From: Cellulophaga fucicola | Lineage (GTDB): Bacteria; Bacteroidota; Bacteroidia; Flavobacteriales; Flavobacteriaceae | DNA length: 64,000 bases | NCBI RefSeq assembly: GCF_900119145.1 | Contig: NZ_FPIY01000002.1 | Location: forward strand, 565,579 to 629,578 | Direction: 5' to 3' | Shown: piece by piece, positions 27,574 through 36,921 of the stretch | Numbering within the stretch: position 1 is the first letter of the stretch | Layout: every line of letters starts with the position of its first letter | Position numbers and translations under genes: made by a program | The notes under the pieces: model-generated | Database searches by the model: none | Told to the model about the DNA's origin: nothing | The model's input: the letters and a program-made list of their open reading frames with translations, nothing else

Positions 27574-28476
27574 ATGAAAGAGCACAATATTACTATATAT
27601 ACAACAACAAATCCTGCTATATTAAAGTTTGAAACTAATCACTTTATAACTAAAAATAACAGCTACGAATATAAAAATATAGATGATGCTAAAAACTCTC
27701 CTTTAGCACAACAATTATTCTATTTACCATTTATAAAAACAGTTTATATTTCTGGTAATTTTATAGCGCTAGAGCGTTTTGATATAGTTGCTTGGGACGA
27801 TGTTAGAGATGAGGTTGCACAACAATTAGTAGAATATTTAAACAGTGGAGAAGTTATTGTTCATGAACAAGAAGATCCGCAAAGTGTACCTGCTACAGTT
27901 TACGCAGAAAACACGCCTAACCCTGCTGCTATGCGTTTTGTTGCTAATAAATTAATTGTACCAACAATTTTTGAATTTAAAAACAAAGAAGAAGCAAAAG
28001 AGTCAGAGTTAGCTACAGAGTTATTTACACATCCATACGTAAAAGAGGTTTTTTTAGATGAAAACTATGTTTCTGTTACCAAAACAGAAGCTGCAGATTG
28101 GAACGAGATTACATTAGAATTAAGAGAACATATTCAGCGATTCTTAACTGAAGGGAAAGAAATAGTTTCTGCCAACAGTATTAGCAAACAAAAGGAAGAA
28201 GCACCAGCGACACAGCTACAGGATGAAAACTTAGACGACGTATCTAAACAAATTATAGACATTTTAGAAGAGTACATAAAACCAGCTGTTGCTAGTGATG
28301 GTGGTAACATTATGTTTAAGTCTTATGACGAAAGCACAAAAACTGTAAACGTTGTCTTACAAGGTGCTTGTAGCGGTTGTCCTTCATCTACTTTTACCCT
28401 TAAAAACGGTATAGAAAACACGCTTAAAAATTTAATGGGCGATAAAATAAATGAAGTTGTAGCCTTAAATGGCTAA
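27574..28476 (+). CDS. Nfu-type Fe-S carrier with duplicated N-terminal domain
   Basis: A 300-aa cytosolic protein. Residues 1-90 and 100-190 are two related Nfu_N domains, each opening with a T-x-N-P-A-x-x-x-F pattern (TNPAILKF, TPNPAAMRF) and closing in a YISGNFIALER/FLDENYVSVTK strand. Residues about 220-300 are a NifU C-terminal domain with the Cys266-x-x-Cys269 cluster ligand (GACSGCPSST). Such proteins carry [4Fe-4S] clusters from the Suf machinery to targets. The doubled N-domain is longer than the usual single-copy Nfu. It is divergent from PorP and is followed by dodecin. Confidence 0.93.
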   Translation: MKEHNITIYTTTNPAILKFETNHFITKNNSYEYKNIDDAKNSPLAQQLFYLPFIKTVYISGNFIALERFDIVAWDDVRDEVAQQLVEYLNSGEVIVHEQEDPQSVPATVYAENTPNPAAMRFVANKLIVPTIFEFKNKEEAKESELATELFTHPYVKEVFLDENYVSVTKTEAADWNEITLELREHIQRFLTEGKEIVSANSISKQKEEAPATQLQDENLDDVSKQIIDILEEYIKPAVASDGGNIMFKSYDESTKTVNVVLQGACSGCPSSTFTLKNGIENTLKNLMGDKINEVVALNG

Positions 28477-28536
28477 AAATGTTTTAATTACAAATAATTT
28501 TTGCTATTTTTAGAGAAACCTATAACACTAATAATT

Positions 28537-28737
28537 ATGGCAATTTTAAAAGTAATTGAAGTATTAGCTAACTCTGATAAGAGTTGGGAAGACGCAACAA
28601 AAAAAGCTGTTGCGCAAGCTGCTAAGTCTGTTAAAAACATTAAATCTGTTTATGTACAAGAACAAAGCGCAATTGTAAAGGATGGCGAAGTATCAGAATT
28701 TAGAGTAAATGTTAAAATTACGTTTGAAATAAAATAA
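28537..28737 (+). CDS. Dodecin family protein
   Basis: A 66-aa protein with the dodecin fold pattern: a beta strand MAILKVIEVL, an amphipathic helix SWEDATKKAVAQAAK and a strand pair with IKSVYVQEQSA and FRVNVKITFEIK. Dodecins form 12-mers that store flavins or CoA-type ligands. I chose the ATG at 28537 since the family begins MAxxKVIEV. A longer frame to 28501 adds unlike residues. A terminator follows directly. Confidence 0.9.
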   Translation: MAILKVIEVLANSDKSWEDATKKAVAQAAKSVKNIKSVYVQEQSAIVKDGEVSEFRVNVKITFEIK

Positions 28738-28768
28738 CATTTAATCTACACAAATAACAGCATTAATT

Positions 28769-28794
28769 AGCGCCTTTTTTAAGGCGCTTTTTTT
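28769..28794 (+). terminator. Terminator after dodecin
   Basis: Perfect 8-bp stem AGCGCCTT/AAGGCGCT (28769-28776 with 28781-28788), 4-nt loop, then TTTTTT. Confidence 0.92.
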
Positions 28795-28795
28795 A

Positions 28796-29007
28796 TATCC
28801 CAAAAGCTTATTTAAAAAACAGTTTAAAAAAACTAACAATAGACATCTAACACAAAGCCCATAAAGAGCTTTTCTCGTCTTAAAATTGGATTTACACACA
28901 AGTATAGCGCTGCAGACACCTAAATAAGCCTAATCAACATTAAAACAGCTACAGTAGAGCCTAAATATTAGCAAAGAAAGAATAGTCAATATAATGTTAA
29001 ACCCTAT
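28796..29007. other. Non-coding gap between dodecin and mscS
   Basis: About 210 nt of AT-rich sequence between the dodecin terminator and the mscS promoter. No open frame, no convincing hairpin and no repeat are visible. Confidence 0.5.
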
Positions 29008-29036
29008 TTGTTTCGCTATTTTTTTTCTTTGCTTTG
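29008..29036 (+). promoter_or_regulatory. Candidate mscS promoter
   Basis: TTG at 29008-29010, 18-nt spacer, TTGCTTTG at 29029-29036. It matches the Bacteroidota consensus with one mismatch in the -7 box. Confidence 0.35.
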
Positions 29037-29055
29037 CATAAAACAAAAAAGATAT

Positions 29056-29883
29056 ATGAAGATGGACATCTTAACAGATTACGAAGAGTACGCAGAAAAA
29101 TTTATAGGTAAATTTTGGGATTTTTTACCAGACTTAATAGCCGCAGCACTAATATTAATTATTGGTCTTTGGGTTACAAAGTTTATTAATAAAATGGTTA
29201 CAAAGTTCTTTCAAGTAAAAGAATACGATCCAACCTTAGAATCGTTTTTACAAAGCTTTATAAAAATAGCACTTAAAGTAGTTTTATTTGTTCTGGTTAT
29301 TACACAACTTGGTGTACAATCATCATCATTAGTAGCAATAATTGGTGCCGCAGGTTTGGCTATTGGTTTAGCTTTACAAGGCTCGTTAGCAAATTTCGCT
29401 GGTGGTGTATTAATTTTATTATTTAAACCATTTAAAGTAGGTGATTTTATTACTGCACAAGGTGTAGATGGTACTGTAAAAGAAATATCAATATTTACAA
29501 CCAAGTTAACGACTTTTGGGAACCAGGTTGCTATTATCCCTAACGGACAATTATCTAACAATAACATTGTAAACTACAATATAGAAAAAACAAGAAGAGA
29601 TAAAATTACTGTTGGTATTGGATATGGCTCTAATATAAAAGTAGCTAAAGATATACTACTTCAAATTTGTAACGAAAAAGAGACTATACTTAAAGATCCT
29701 ATGCCAGAAGTTTACGTTGGCGAACTTGGAGATAGCTCTGTAAACTTATCATTGCGTTTTTGGGCTAAAAACGAAGATTTTTGGGCAGCTCACTTTTACG
29801 TTTTAGAAGAATTAAAACTTAGGTTTGATGACAATGATATTGAAATACCATTTCCGCAACGTGTTATGCACAATACTAAATAG
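29056..29883 (+). CDS. Small-conductance mechanosensitive channel (MscS)
   Basis: A 275-aa membrane protein. About three transmembrane segments (residues about 18-40, 65-83 and 86-120) precede the pore helix with the conserved GAAGLAIGLALQGSLANFAGG, shown here as GLAIGLALQGSLANF. The C-terminal beta domain carries KVGDFITAQG, VAIIPNGQLSNNNIVNY and DNDIEIPFPQRV. It opens under membrane tension to release solutes on hypo-osmotic shock. I chose the ATG at 29056, since an upstream TTG extension adds an unlike hydrophobic stretch. It ends at a hairpin shared with tsaB. Confidence 0.95.
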   Translation: MKMDILTDYEEYAEKFIGKFWDFLPDLIAAALILIIGLWVTKFINKMVTKFFQVKEYDPTLESFLQSFIKIALKVVLFVLVITQLGVQSSSLVAIIGAAGLAIGLALQGSLANFAGGVLILLFKPFKVGDFITAQGVDGTVKEISIFTTKLTTFGNQVAIIPNGQLSNNNIVNYNIEKTRRDKITVGIGYGSNIKVAKDILLQICNEKETILKDPMPEVYVGELGDSSVNLSLRFWAKNEDFWAAHFYVLEELKLRFDDNDIEIPFPQRVMHNTK

Positions 29884-29914
29884 TATTTATATTAAAAATA
29901 CAAAACTCTTAAAG

Positions 29915-29950
29915 CCTCATTTAATTGAAAAATTAGATGAGGTTATTTTT
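29915..29950. terminator. Hairpin between mscS and tsaB, abutting the tsaB stop
   Basis: 12-bp stem with one wobble pair (29915-29926 with 29931-29942), GAAA loop, then TTATTTTTT. The right arm ends one base before the tsaB stop, so the T-run is coding in tsaB. Confidence 0.75.
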
Positions 29951-30626
29951 TGACTTTTGGTTTCTGAATCATAAAGTCTTTTAGATAATACGGCTCAAAA
30001 TAAGCTACATCTTCAAAACTAGAATCTTCATATTTTTTATACGAAATAGCACACATTTCTTTTGCTGAAGGTACAGCATCTAAAATATATTCCGCTTTTG
30101 TACTAGCTAATGTTTCTTGTATTTTTGAAGCTCCTGATCCTACAAAATAAACTTTATTAAAACTTTGCAATACTTCTTGGTAAGATGCTTCATCTATAAT
30201 TTTTGCTTCTGTTTCTATAGTCTGATCAAAATCTGAATTAAAAACAGCCGAATAAACCTCCATTCGCCTAGCATCTAAGACTGCTACAACAGCTTCTTCT
30301 TTATTTGGCAGTATTTGATGCGCTAAACTATTTAATGTAGCTACAGCTATTAATGGCACATCTAAAGAAAAACATAATCCTTTAGCTGCAGAAACACCAA
30401 TTCTTAATCCAGTATAAGAACCTGGACCTTTACTTACAGCAATAGCATTAATATCTTTTAATGTTAAAGAAGCCATCTTTAAAGCTTCCTCTATAAAAAT
30501 ATGCAGTTGTTCTGCATGCGAAAAACTAGCACTATTGTACTCTTTTAAAGCCAACATTTCTCCGTCTTTAGCTAGACTTACCGAACAATTGGTTGTAGCT
30601 GTTTCTATATTTAAGATAATTGCCAT
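29943..30626 (-). CDS. tsaB: tRNA threonylcarbamoyladenosine biosynthesis protein TsaB
   Basis: A 227-aa protein with the ASKHA-type N-terminus IETATTNCSVSL and the TsaB signature KGPGSYTGLRIG. TsaB works with TsaD and TsaE to make t6A at position 37 of ANN-decoding tRNAs. Usual length is about 220-230 aa. I chose the ATG at 30626. The upstream TTG at 30635 adds only three residues and lies within the -7 box. It has its own promoter. Confidence 0.95.
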   Translation of the reverse strand: MAIILNIETATTNCSVSLAKDGEMLALKEYNSASFSHAEQLHIFIEEALKMASLTLKDINAIAVSKGPGSYTGLRIGVSAAKGLCFSLDVPLIAVATLNSLAHQILPNKEEAVVAVLDARRMEVYSAVFNSDFDQTIETEAKIIDEASYQEVLQSFNKVYFVGSGASKIQETLASTKAEYILDAVPSAKEMCAISYKKYEDSSFEDVAYFEPYYLKDFMIQKPKVKK

Positions 30627-30632
30627 AGCCTG

Positions 30633-30661
30633 CAAAGATACAAGTTATAACAATAAAGCAA
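30633..30661 (-). promoter_or_regulatory. Promoter of tsaB
   Basis: On the minus strand TTG (30659-30661), 18-nt spacer, TATCTTTG (30633-30640). An exact Bacteroidota consensus, seven nt before the ATG, so the 5' leader is very short. Confidence 0.7.
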
Positions 30662-30686
30662 ACACTATTCTAATGTTACAAGCACA

Positions 30687-30724
30687 AAAAAAGCCCATTA
30701 AACATTTTGCTTAATGGGCTTTTT
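30687..30724 (-). terminator. Terminator of the export operon
   Basis: Perfect 14-bp stem (30688-30701 with 30711-30724), loop ACATTTTGC, followed on the minus strand by TTTTTTTGTGC. It is 15 nt after the TolC-like stop. Confidence 0.92.
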
Positions 30725-30739
30725 ATCATTTACAATACG

Positions 30740-32071
30740 TTACTTTAAGGTAACTGGTATTCCAAAGTAAATTTCTAATATTTTAATTCTAAAAATATAA
30801 TTGTATTTAGCATTTACTACGTCTACTGCTGCATTGTCTACTCTAGATTGTGACTGACTAAAGTCAAAAGCATTCATTAAACCAACATCAAAACGTTCTT
30901 TAGCAAAATCATACGCTTGCTTTCTAGCATCATATGTTTTTTGAGCTGCCTCGTATCTTTTTCCAAAAGACCTAACGTCTAGGTAAGCCTGATTTATACT
31001 TGACTCTAACGCCAACTTCTCTTGCTCTGCCTGAAGTTTTGTTTGCTCTAGATTTAATTTGGATCTTTTAATATTGTTACGTACACTAAAACCATTGAAT
31101 ACAGGCACACTTAAACTCATACCATAACCAATACCATCATTTTCTGATATCTGATCTGTAAAACTAGCGCTTGTAAGTTTTTTAACAAAACTAGAGTAAC
31201 TTGTATTATACCCTATAGAAGCACTTAAACTTGGATATAGTGCACCCTTTGCTATTTTAACATCTTTCTCTGCAATATCAATATTAGTTTCCGCTAACTT
31301 AATATTACCTCTAATTGTAAGCGCTTTATCATACACCTCTTTAGCAGAATAGTTATATATTTCTGATGGTGGCACGTCGTAAGTATCTTCAGCTATATCA
31401 AAATTTTCGTAATCTGTTATTTGTAATAGTTGAGCTAAAAACAAACGTTTAAGTAATATGTTATTTTCACCATTTACAGTTTGTTGCTCGTAATCTGCTA
31501 TTGTAGCCTCTAACTCTAACAAATCTCCTTTTGGCACAGTACCAGCTTCCACTAACATTTTAGTACGCTCGTAATCTTTGCTAGCTATCTCTGCTTGTAA
31601 CTTTACAACTTTTAAAGACTCCTTATTTGCTAATATATCTAAATATGCATTTGCAACATTTAACACTATATTATCCTTAATACCATCTAATCTATATTGA
31701 CTAGCAATAGTATTAAGTTTAGCTTTATTAAAGCGATGTATATTACGTAGGCCATCAAAAAGAGTAACACCTGAAGAAACTCCTCCATTTAAAGAGAAAA
31801 AAGTCCCAGAAACCCTTTGATTGGTAGTCTGGTCAAAACCAGAACCTTTACTCCATGAACCATTAGTAGAAGCATTTAAATTTGGCAAAAAATCTCCTAA
31901 AGCATCAGACTCACCTAATTTAGTACTTTCTAATTGTATTTCTAACTGCTCTACATCTATATTGTTCTCTAAAGCATAATTTATGCATTCCTCAATACTC
32001 CATCTTTTTTCTTGAGCTGTAGTTAACCCAACAACAAATAGAAGTAACACTATTGATATTTTAAATTTCAT
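30740..32071 (-). CDS. TolC-family outer-membrane efflux protein
   Basis: A 443-aa protein with a signal peptide (1-19, LTTAQ) and two repeats of the TolC outer membrane factor domain (about 25-230 and 235-440). Repeat landmarks are IEECINYALENN, LESTKLGESDALGDFLPNLN, the long helices KLQAEIASKDYERTKMLVEAGT and the second copy RFDVGLMNAFDFSQSQSR. It would be the outer-membrane exit duct for the ABC exporter encoded upstream. It is the last gene of the five-gene operon and ends at a strong terminator. Confidence 0.95.
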   Translation of the reverse strand: MKFKISIVLLLFVVGLTTAQEKRWSIEECINYALENNIDVEQLEIQLESTKLGESDALGDFLPNLNASTNGSWSKGSGFDQTTNQRVSGTFFSLNGGVSSGVTLFDGLRNIHRFNKAKLNTIASQYRLDGIKDNIVLNVANAYLDILANKESLKVVKLQAEIASKDYERTKMLVEAGTVPKGDLLELEATIADYEQQTVNGENNILLKRLFLAQLLQITDYENFDIAEDTYDVPPSEIYNYSAKEVYDKALTIRGNIKLAETNIDIAEKDVKIAKGALYPSLSASIGYNTSYSSFVKKLTSASFTDQISENDGIGYGMSLSVPVFNGFSVRNNIKRSKLNLEQTKLQAEQEKLALESSINQAYLDVRSFGKRYEAAQKTYDARKQAYDFAKERFDVGLMNAFDFSQSQSRVDNAAVDVVNAKYNYIFRIKILEIYFGIPVTLK

Positions 32072-32104
32072 ATGTATTATATTGATGATTTTAGTTTTTA
32101 TATA

Positions 32105-33238
32105 CTACTCTTCTGTAGTTTTTTCGTCATCATCACCTTTTTTAATAGGCTCTGTCTTATTCCAAATTTTAACAGCATCTTCTTCTGTAATACCTGAAAG
32201 AATTTCAACATTAACGCCATCAGAAATACCTATTTTTACTTCTCTACGCTCAAATTTCTGATCTCCTATTGCGACCTGTACATAAGGTTTATCCGTGCTT
32301 TTATCAAACTGCAATAAAGCTTCTGGTAAAACCAAAACATCATTTTTCTTTTCTAAAATAAAAGATGCATTTGCACTGTAACCAGCACGTATCATTACAC
32401 TATCATCTATAACAACTTCGCCTTCAATTTTAAATTGCACAGCTCCAGTTTCTTCAACTCCCTTTGGTGCAATAAATCTAAGTTTAGCATCAAACTCTTT
32501 ATCGTCCACAGCCCCTAAACTAACTTTTAGTGGCATACCAACCTTAAGTTTACCAACCTCACCTTCATCTACTTTACCTTCAAAAATCATTTTTTTAAGG
32601 TCTGCAATAGATGCTATAGTTGTACCATCGTTAAAGTTGTTACTTTCAATTACCTGATCTCCTTCTTCTACCGGAATTTCTAAAATTGTACCACTTACAG
32701 TTGCTCTAATGTTTGTATTTGCACTAGAAGAACCACCTGCAGAACCTTTTCTTATAATTTGATAATCGGCTTGGGCGTTAGATACATCTTGTCTCGCCTG
32801 GTCGTATCTTAATTTTATATTATCATAATCTTGTTTAGAAATTACGTCTTTTTCAAACAAAGATTTATTTCTTTCGAACTCTAACTTTACATTATTTAAA
32901 CCTAACTGAGCAGTTTTTACTCTACCACTAGCTTGGTTTAAAGATTGCTCATTAGGCACAACTTTAATTACCGCAATTAAATCTCCAGATTTAACCTCTA
33001 CGCCTTCTTCTAGGTATATTTTTTCTATAATACCAGAAATCTGAGGCTTAATCTCTACTTCCTCTTCTGGAACAACCTTACCGGTTGCAACAGATTTTTT
33101 TTCTATACTAGCAATAAATGGCTTTTGTGTTTCATAAGAAATTGAAGACTTACTATTTGTTTTAATAAAGAAGGCAGCCGCCCACAATACAGCCAATACA
33201 GCTACTGCTATTAGTATATATTTTAGCACTTTGTTCAT
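32105..33238 (-). CDS. MacA/HlyD-type periplasmic adaptor
   Basis: A 377-aa membrane-fusion protein. One N-terminal transmembrane helix (6-26) is followed by a lipoyl half-motif (SGIIEKIYLEEGVEVKSGDLIAV), a coiled-coil hairpin (about 105-165, with KSLFEKDVISKQDYD), a second lipoyl half and beta-barrel domain (about 175-290) and a membrane-proximal domain. The C-terminus is acidic. It couples the inner-membrane ABC unit to the TolC-like protein. The gene is 36 nt upstream of the next permease gene on the transcript and 33 nt from tolC. Confidence 0.93.
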   Translation of the reverse strand: MNKVLKYILIAVAVLAVLWAAAFFIKTNSKSSISYETQKPFIASIEKKSVATGKVVPEEEVEIKPQISGIIEKIYLEEGVEVKSGDLIAVIKVVPNEQSLNQASGRVKTAQLGLNNVKLEFERNKSLFEKDVISKQDYDNIKLRYDQARQDVSNAQADYQIIRKGSAGGSSSANTNIRATVSGTILEIPVEEGDQVIESNNFNDGTTIASIADLKKMIFEGKVDEGEVGKLKVGMPLKVSLGAVDDKEFDAKLRFIAPKGVEETGAVQFKIEGEVVIDDSVMIRAGYSANASFILEKKNDVLVLPEALLQFDKSTDKPYVQVAIGDQKFERREVKIGISDGVNVEILSGITEEDAVKIWNKTEPIKKGDDDEKTTEE

Positions 33239-33274
33239 TTTGATTGATTTAGTTATATTTAGTTTATGATTTTT

Positions 33275-34537
33275 TTACTCTTCTCTTAATGCGTCTATTG
33301 GTTTAATACTCACTGCTCTTTGCGCAGGTATTAATCCTATTAGTGTTCCTAAAAACACCATAATACCCAATGCCCCTAATACATAGGATATTGGCAAAGT
33401 TGGATTGGTGTATGGCATATCTGTATCTTGTGTGGCGGCATCTATACCATACAAAACTAGTGCTCCTAATACAATACCCATAATACCAGAAATAACTGTT
33501 AAAAAAACGGACTCTAATATAATTAAGTTACGTACTTCTTTTGGCGTTGCTCCCAATGCACGTCTAATTCCCAATTCTTTAGTACGCTCTTTAACTGATA
33601 TTAGCAAGATGTTCCCAATACTAATTACACCAGCTAAAATTGTTGCAATACCTACTATAAGTGATAAAAATGTAAGTCCCTTTGCAAAACCAGTAATTCT
33701 ATTAAATATTTCTCCTAAGTTAAAGGCTCCAATAGCTCTTTCATCTTCAGGATTAACATTATGTATGCTTTTTAAAACTGCCTTAACATCCTTTTCTGCT
33801 TGTATAACATCTGCATCATCATATGCAGCAATAGTTAGCCAATCTACATTTTCTCCTGTATTGTATAATTTTTTATAGGTTGAATATGGTATATACATAT
33901 CTGTATCGCTTTCAAAACCACCACCAGGAACAAATTTATGCACTCCTACTATCTGAAAATAGATATTATCCACCCTAATAAATTCTCCAATTGGATTTTC
34001 ATCTTCTTCAAAAATTTCTTTTTGTGTACGCTCTCCAATAACAACAACCTTTCTAGCCTGTTCTATATCTTCATCGTTTATAAAACGACCTCCATCATAT
34101 ATCTTTTTGGTTGCAATTTTAGTGTAGATAGGGAAATCTCCATACACTGGCGCATTACCAGTTTTTTGACCTCTTACTACAGCAGCTTGACTACCACCAA
34201 AAACACCTTTTGCATTTCTTGGTGCTATATATTGTATCTCAGGGATTCTATTTTTTAATGTATTTACATCTGACAATTTAAGTTGTAAAGAACGACCTGT
34301 CTTATACCCTTCATATGGCATACTTGTACTTTGAGCCCATACAAACATACTGTTCATTGCTGTACTCTCAAAAGCACGTTCAAATCCATTATCTAAGCCT
34401 TTTGCTGCACCCGCAAGGGCTATATAAATAAATATACCCCACAATACACCTATTACGGTTATTGCTGTTCTGGTTTTATTTTTTCCAATAGAACCAAAAA
34501 TTTCTTGCCAAGTATTACTACTAAATATAAATTTCAT
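33275..34537 (-). CDS. MacB/FtsX-type ABC permease (second)
   Basis: A 420-aa protein with an N-terminal helix (about 22-42), a large periplasmic MacB_PCD domain (about 55-270), and three C-terminal helices around KERTKELGIRRALGATP. The end IGLIPAQRAVSIKPIDALREE is also typical of MacB-type permeases. It lies 1 nt after the stop of the first permease, so the two are co-translated and probably form a heterodimer. The substrate is unknown: macrolides, peptides or lipoproteins are possible by family. Confidence 0.93.
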   Translation of the reverse strand: MKFIFSSNTWQEIFGSIGKNKTRTAITVIGVLWGIFIYIALAGAAKGLDNGFERAFESTAMNSMFVWAQSTSMPYEGYKTGRSLQLKLSDVNTLKNRIPEIQYIAPRNAKGVFGGSQAAVVRGQKTGNAPVYGDFPIYTKIATKKIYDGGRFINDEDIEQARKVVVIGERTQKEIFEEDENPIGEFIRVDNIYFQIVGVHKFVPGGGFESDTDMYIPYSTYKKLYNTGENVDWLTIAAYDDADVIQAEKDVKAVLKSIHNVNPEDERAIGAFNLGEIFNRITGFAKGLTFLSLIVGIATILAGVISIGNILLISVKERTKELGIRRALGATPKEVRNLIILESVFLTVISGIMGIVLGALVLYGIDAATQDTDMPYTNPTLPISYVLGALGIMVFLGTLIGLIPAQRAVSIKPIDALREE

Positions 34538-34538
34538 A

Positions 34539-35768
34539 CTATTCGTCTCTTAATGCTACAATTGGTTTAATCTTGGCAGCTTTTCTAGCTGGCACATATC
34601 CTGCAAGTGCTCCACATATAATTAATAGTATAGTTGCAAAAACTGCAATACCTGTATCAATATAAGGGTCGGTTATAAAATAATCTTCTAAAGTGTCTCC
34701 CATAGAATTTAACAATACCGTACCGAGCAACATTCCTATAAAACCAGAAATTGTGGTTATAAAAATAGACTCTAATAAAATAGTGCTTATTACAGATTTT
34801 GGAGTTGCTCCTAATGCTTTACGTATACCTAGTTCTTTGGTACGCTCTTTAACCACAAAAACCATTATATTACTAATACCAATAATTCCGGCTATAATAG
34901 TACCAAATGCTACAAAAGAAACTATTATTTGTAATACACTTGCTAATTGCTGATTCTGCTTTAACTGATCCGCAATGTTTCTTATAAAGATTCCGTTTTC
35001 ATCATTAGGATTAATAAACTTTTTACTCTTTAGGTACTTTTCTAAACTACTCTCTAAAGACATTGCTCCAGAATAACCTATCTGCGGTTTAAAGCCTAAA
35101 ACCATCTGATCTATTTTATCTGTATTCTTCTCTATAAGTTGTCTTGTAGTGTAGGGAATGTAAATTTTTCGTTCTTCATTATCTCCGCCATCATCCTGAA
35201 AAACGCCAATAACCTTAAAAGAACTACCTCCAATATCTATATATTTACCAAGACCATCCTCATCTTTAAACAAATCTCTTTCTACCAACCTACCAATAAC
35301 AGCATACTTGGTCTTGTCTTTTACATCTTGGTTATTAATGTAACGTCCCTTCATCATTATAGTCTTCTCACTGTATTGATGAGAAGGGGCTACCCCCATA
35401 TTACCATAATTGTTAGACTCGTTTTTATACTTTACAAGTCCACTTCTGCTAATTCTAGGTGTTATATAGTCTACAAACATTGCAAAGTTTTTTTCAATGT
35501 CTGCTAGATCTTCATTATCAAACTCTATTTGTCTGTTTGCCTTGTAACCAGAATATGGCACAGAGGTTCTACCAGGAAAAATAAAGAATACATTGGTAGC
35601 ATCATCTCCAAAAAATTTAGCAAACGTATTTGTTAATCCGTTACCAAAACCATAAAGCACTACAAAAATGAAGATACCTATAGCTACAGTAAAACCAGAT
35701 AAAAATGTCCTAAGCTTATTTTTTTGAATGGTTTCAAAAATTTCTTTCCAAGCGTCTCTACTAAACAT
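34539..35768 (-). CDS. MacB/FtsX-type ABC permease (first)
   Basis: A 409-aa permease with the same plan as its downstream paralogue: helix at about 20-40, MacB_PCD periplasmic domain (about 55-265) and three C-terminal helices with FVVKERTKELGIRKALGATP. It ends in GYVPARKAAKIKPIVALRDE. It overlaps the ATPase gene by 8 nt. Two non-identical permeases in tandem with one separate ATPase suggest a heterodimeric exporter instead of the one-chain MacB of E. coli. Confidence 0.93.
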   Translation of the reverse strand: MFSRDAWKEIFETIQKNKLRTFLSGFTVAIGIFIFVVLYGFGNGLTNTFAKFFGDDATNVFFIFPGRTSVPYSGYKANRQIEFDNEDLADIEKNFAMFVDYITPRISRSGLVKYKNESNNYGNMGVAPSHQYSEKTIMMKGRYINNQDVKDKTKYAVIGRLVERDLFKDEDGLGKYIDIGGSSFKVIGVFQDDGGDNEERKIYIPYTTRQLIEKNTDKIDQMVLGFKPQIGYSGAMSLESSLEKYLKSKKFINPNDENGIFIRNIADQLKQNQQLASVLQIIVSFVAFGTIIAGIIGISNIMVFVVKERTKELGIRKALGATPKSVISTILLESIFITTISGFIGMLLGTVLLNSMGDTLEDYFITDPYIDTGIAVFATILLIICGALAGYVPARKAAKIKPIVALRDE

Positions 35769-36462
35769 ATTGCGAAGCTCTTACTTGGTCTACTATTTTA
35801 TCTTCTACTATTACACCATCTTTTAAGTGCACAATACGTTTACACATATCTGCAATATCTGGTTCATGAGTAACAATTAAGATAGTATTACCTGCGTCAT
35901 TAATCTTTTGTATAAGATCCATAACCTCGTAAGACGTTTTACTATCTAAAGCACCCGTTGGCTCATCTGCCATTAAAACTTTTGGTTCTGCAGCCAAAGC
36001 TCTTGCAATTGCAACACGCTGTTTTTGTCCACCAGAAAGTTCACTAGGCAAGTGACCTGCCCATTGCTTTAAACCTACTTGTTCTAAATACTTAAGTGCT
36101 TTTTCTTGACGTTCTTTTCTTCCTACGCCTTGGTAATATAAAGGAAGTGCTACATTTTCTGCTGCACTTTTATAATTGATAAGATTGAATGATTGAAAAA
36201 TAAATCCTAAAAATTTATTTCTATATTTTGCCGCTTTTGTTTCGTTAAGATCAACAATTGGCACACCATCTAGAGTGTAAGACCCTTCATCTAAAACATC
36301 TAACATTCCTAAAATATTTAGAAGTGTAGATTTTCCAGATCCTGAAGAACCCATAATGGCAACAAGTTCTCCCTCTTTTACATTAAAATTGATACCTTTT
36401 AAAACGTGTAACGAATTGTTACCCATTTTATAAGACTTATGAAGGTCTTTAATTTCTATCAT
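35761..36462 (-). CDS. ABC exporter ATPase (MacB/LolD type)
   Basis: A 233-aa nucleotide-binding subunit. Walker A GSSGSGKST at 38-46, Q-loop FQSFNL at about 89-94, signature LSGGQKQRV at 142-150, Walker B VLMADEPTG at 162-170 and H-loop His near 200 (VTHEPD) are all present. It energises the two permeases that follow. I chose the ATG at 36462 (MIEIKDLHKSY); the longer frame to 36498 adds 12 unlike residues. It is the first gene of the export operon. Confidence 0.96.
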   Translation of the reverse strand: MIEIKDLHKSYKMGNNSLHVLKGINFNVKEGELVAIMGSSGSGKSTLLNILGMLDVLDEGSYTLDGVPIVDLNETKAAKYRNKFLGFIFQSFNLINYKSAAENVALPLYYQGVGRKERQEKALKYLEQVGLKQWAGHLPSELSGGQKQRVAIARALAAEPKVLMADEPTGALDSKTSYEVMDLIQKINDAGNTILIVTHEPDIADMCKRIVHLKDGVIVEDKIVDQVRASQYV

Positions 36463-36697
36463 TGGTGTTAGTTTTTTTGGCTTTGCACTTTTGTACAACT
36501 GTAAGACTACCCAAGTTATAATTAGTTACAATTAAAATGTGAAAAAAATGTTAAAATTAAGAAACAAACTTATCAAACATCTTAAATAATTACAAATAAC
36601 AAGTAATTAAGCAGACAATAAAATACAGTAACATACTACTAATGAAATACTAAGAAACTAATTTTAATAGGACACCAATACTAAAACAATGTTAAAA

Positions 36698-36910
36698 CTA
36701 AGCTTTCATTTTTTTGTAAACAAAGTAGAACAAAACCCCAACTAAAACATAAGGTACTGCCATTAGGTATTTTATACCATTATTTACTCCTTGCGCTACA
36801 GCAACATTACCCTCACTTTCTAAAACAGCTCTACACATTGCACATTGTGCCTCTGACACTTGTGGTATTAAGAGAGCAGCTACTAAGACTAAAAAAAATA
36901 GTTTTTTCAT
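36698..36910 (-). CDS. Small exported membrane protein with a CxxC pair
   Basis: A 70-aa protein: signal peptide or N-terminal helix (1-21, ending VSEAQ), then CAMC (Cys22-x-x-Cys25), a short helix and a C-terminal transmembrane helix (about 48-66) with a KKMKA tail. The CxxC directly after the processing site would sit in the periplasm. I recognise no family for certain. It lies 11 nt downstream of the DUF420 gene and closes the SCO-DUF420 gene row, so a role in copper or thiol chemistry of oxidase assembly is a reasonable guess. I chose the ATG at 36910; the longer frame overlaps DUF420. Confidence 0.75.
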   Translation of the reverse strand: MKKLFFLVLVAALLIPQVSEAQCAMCRAVLESEGNVAVAQGVNNGIKYLMAVPYVLVGVLFYFVYKKMKA

Positions 36911-36921
36911 TACAATTAAAA

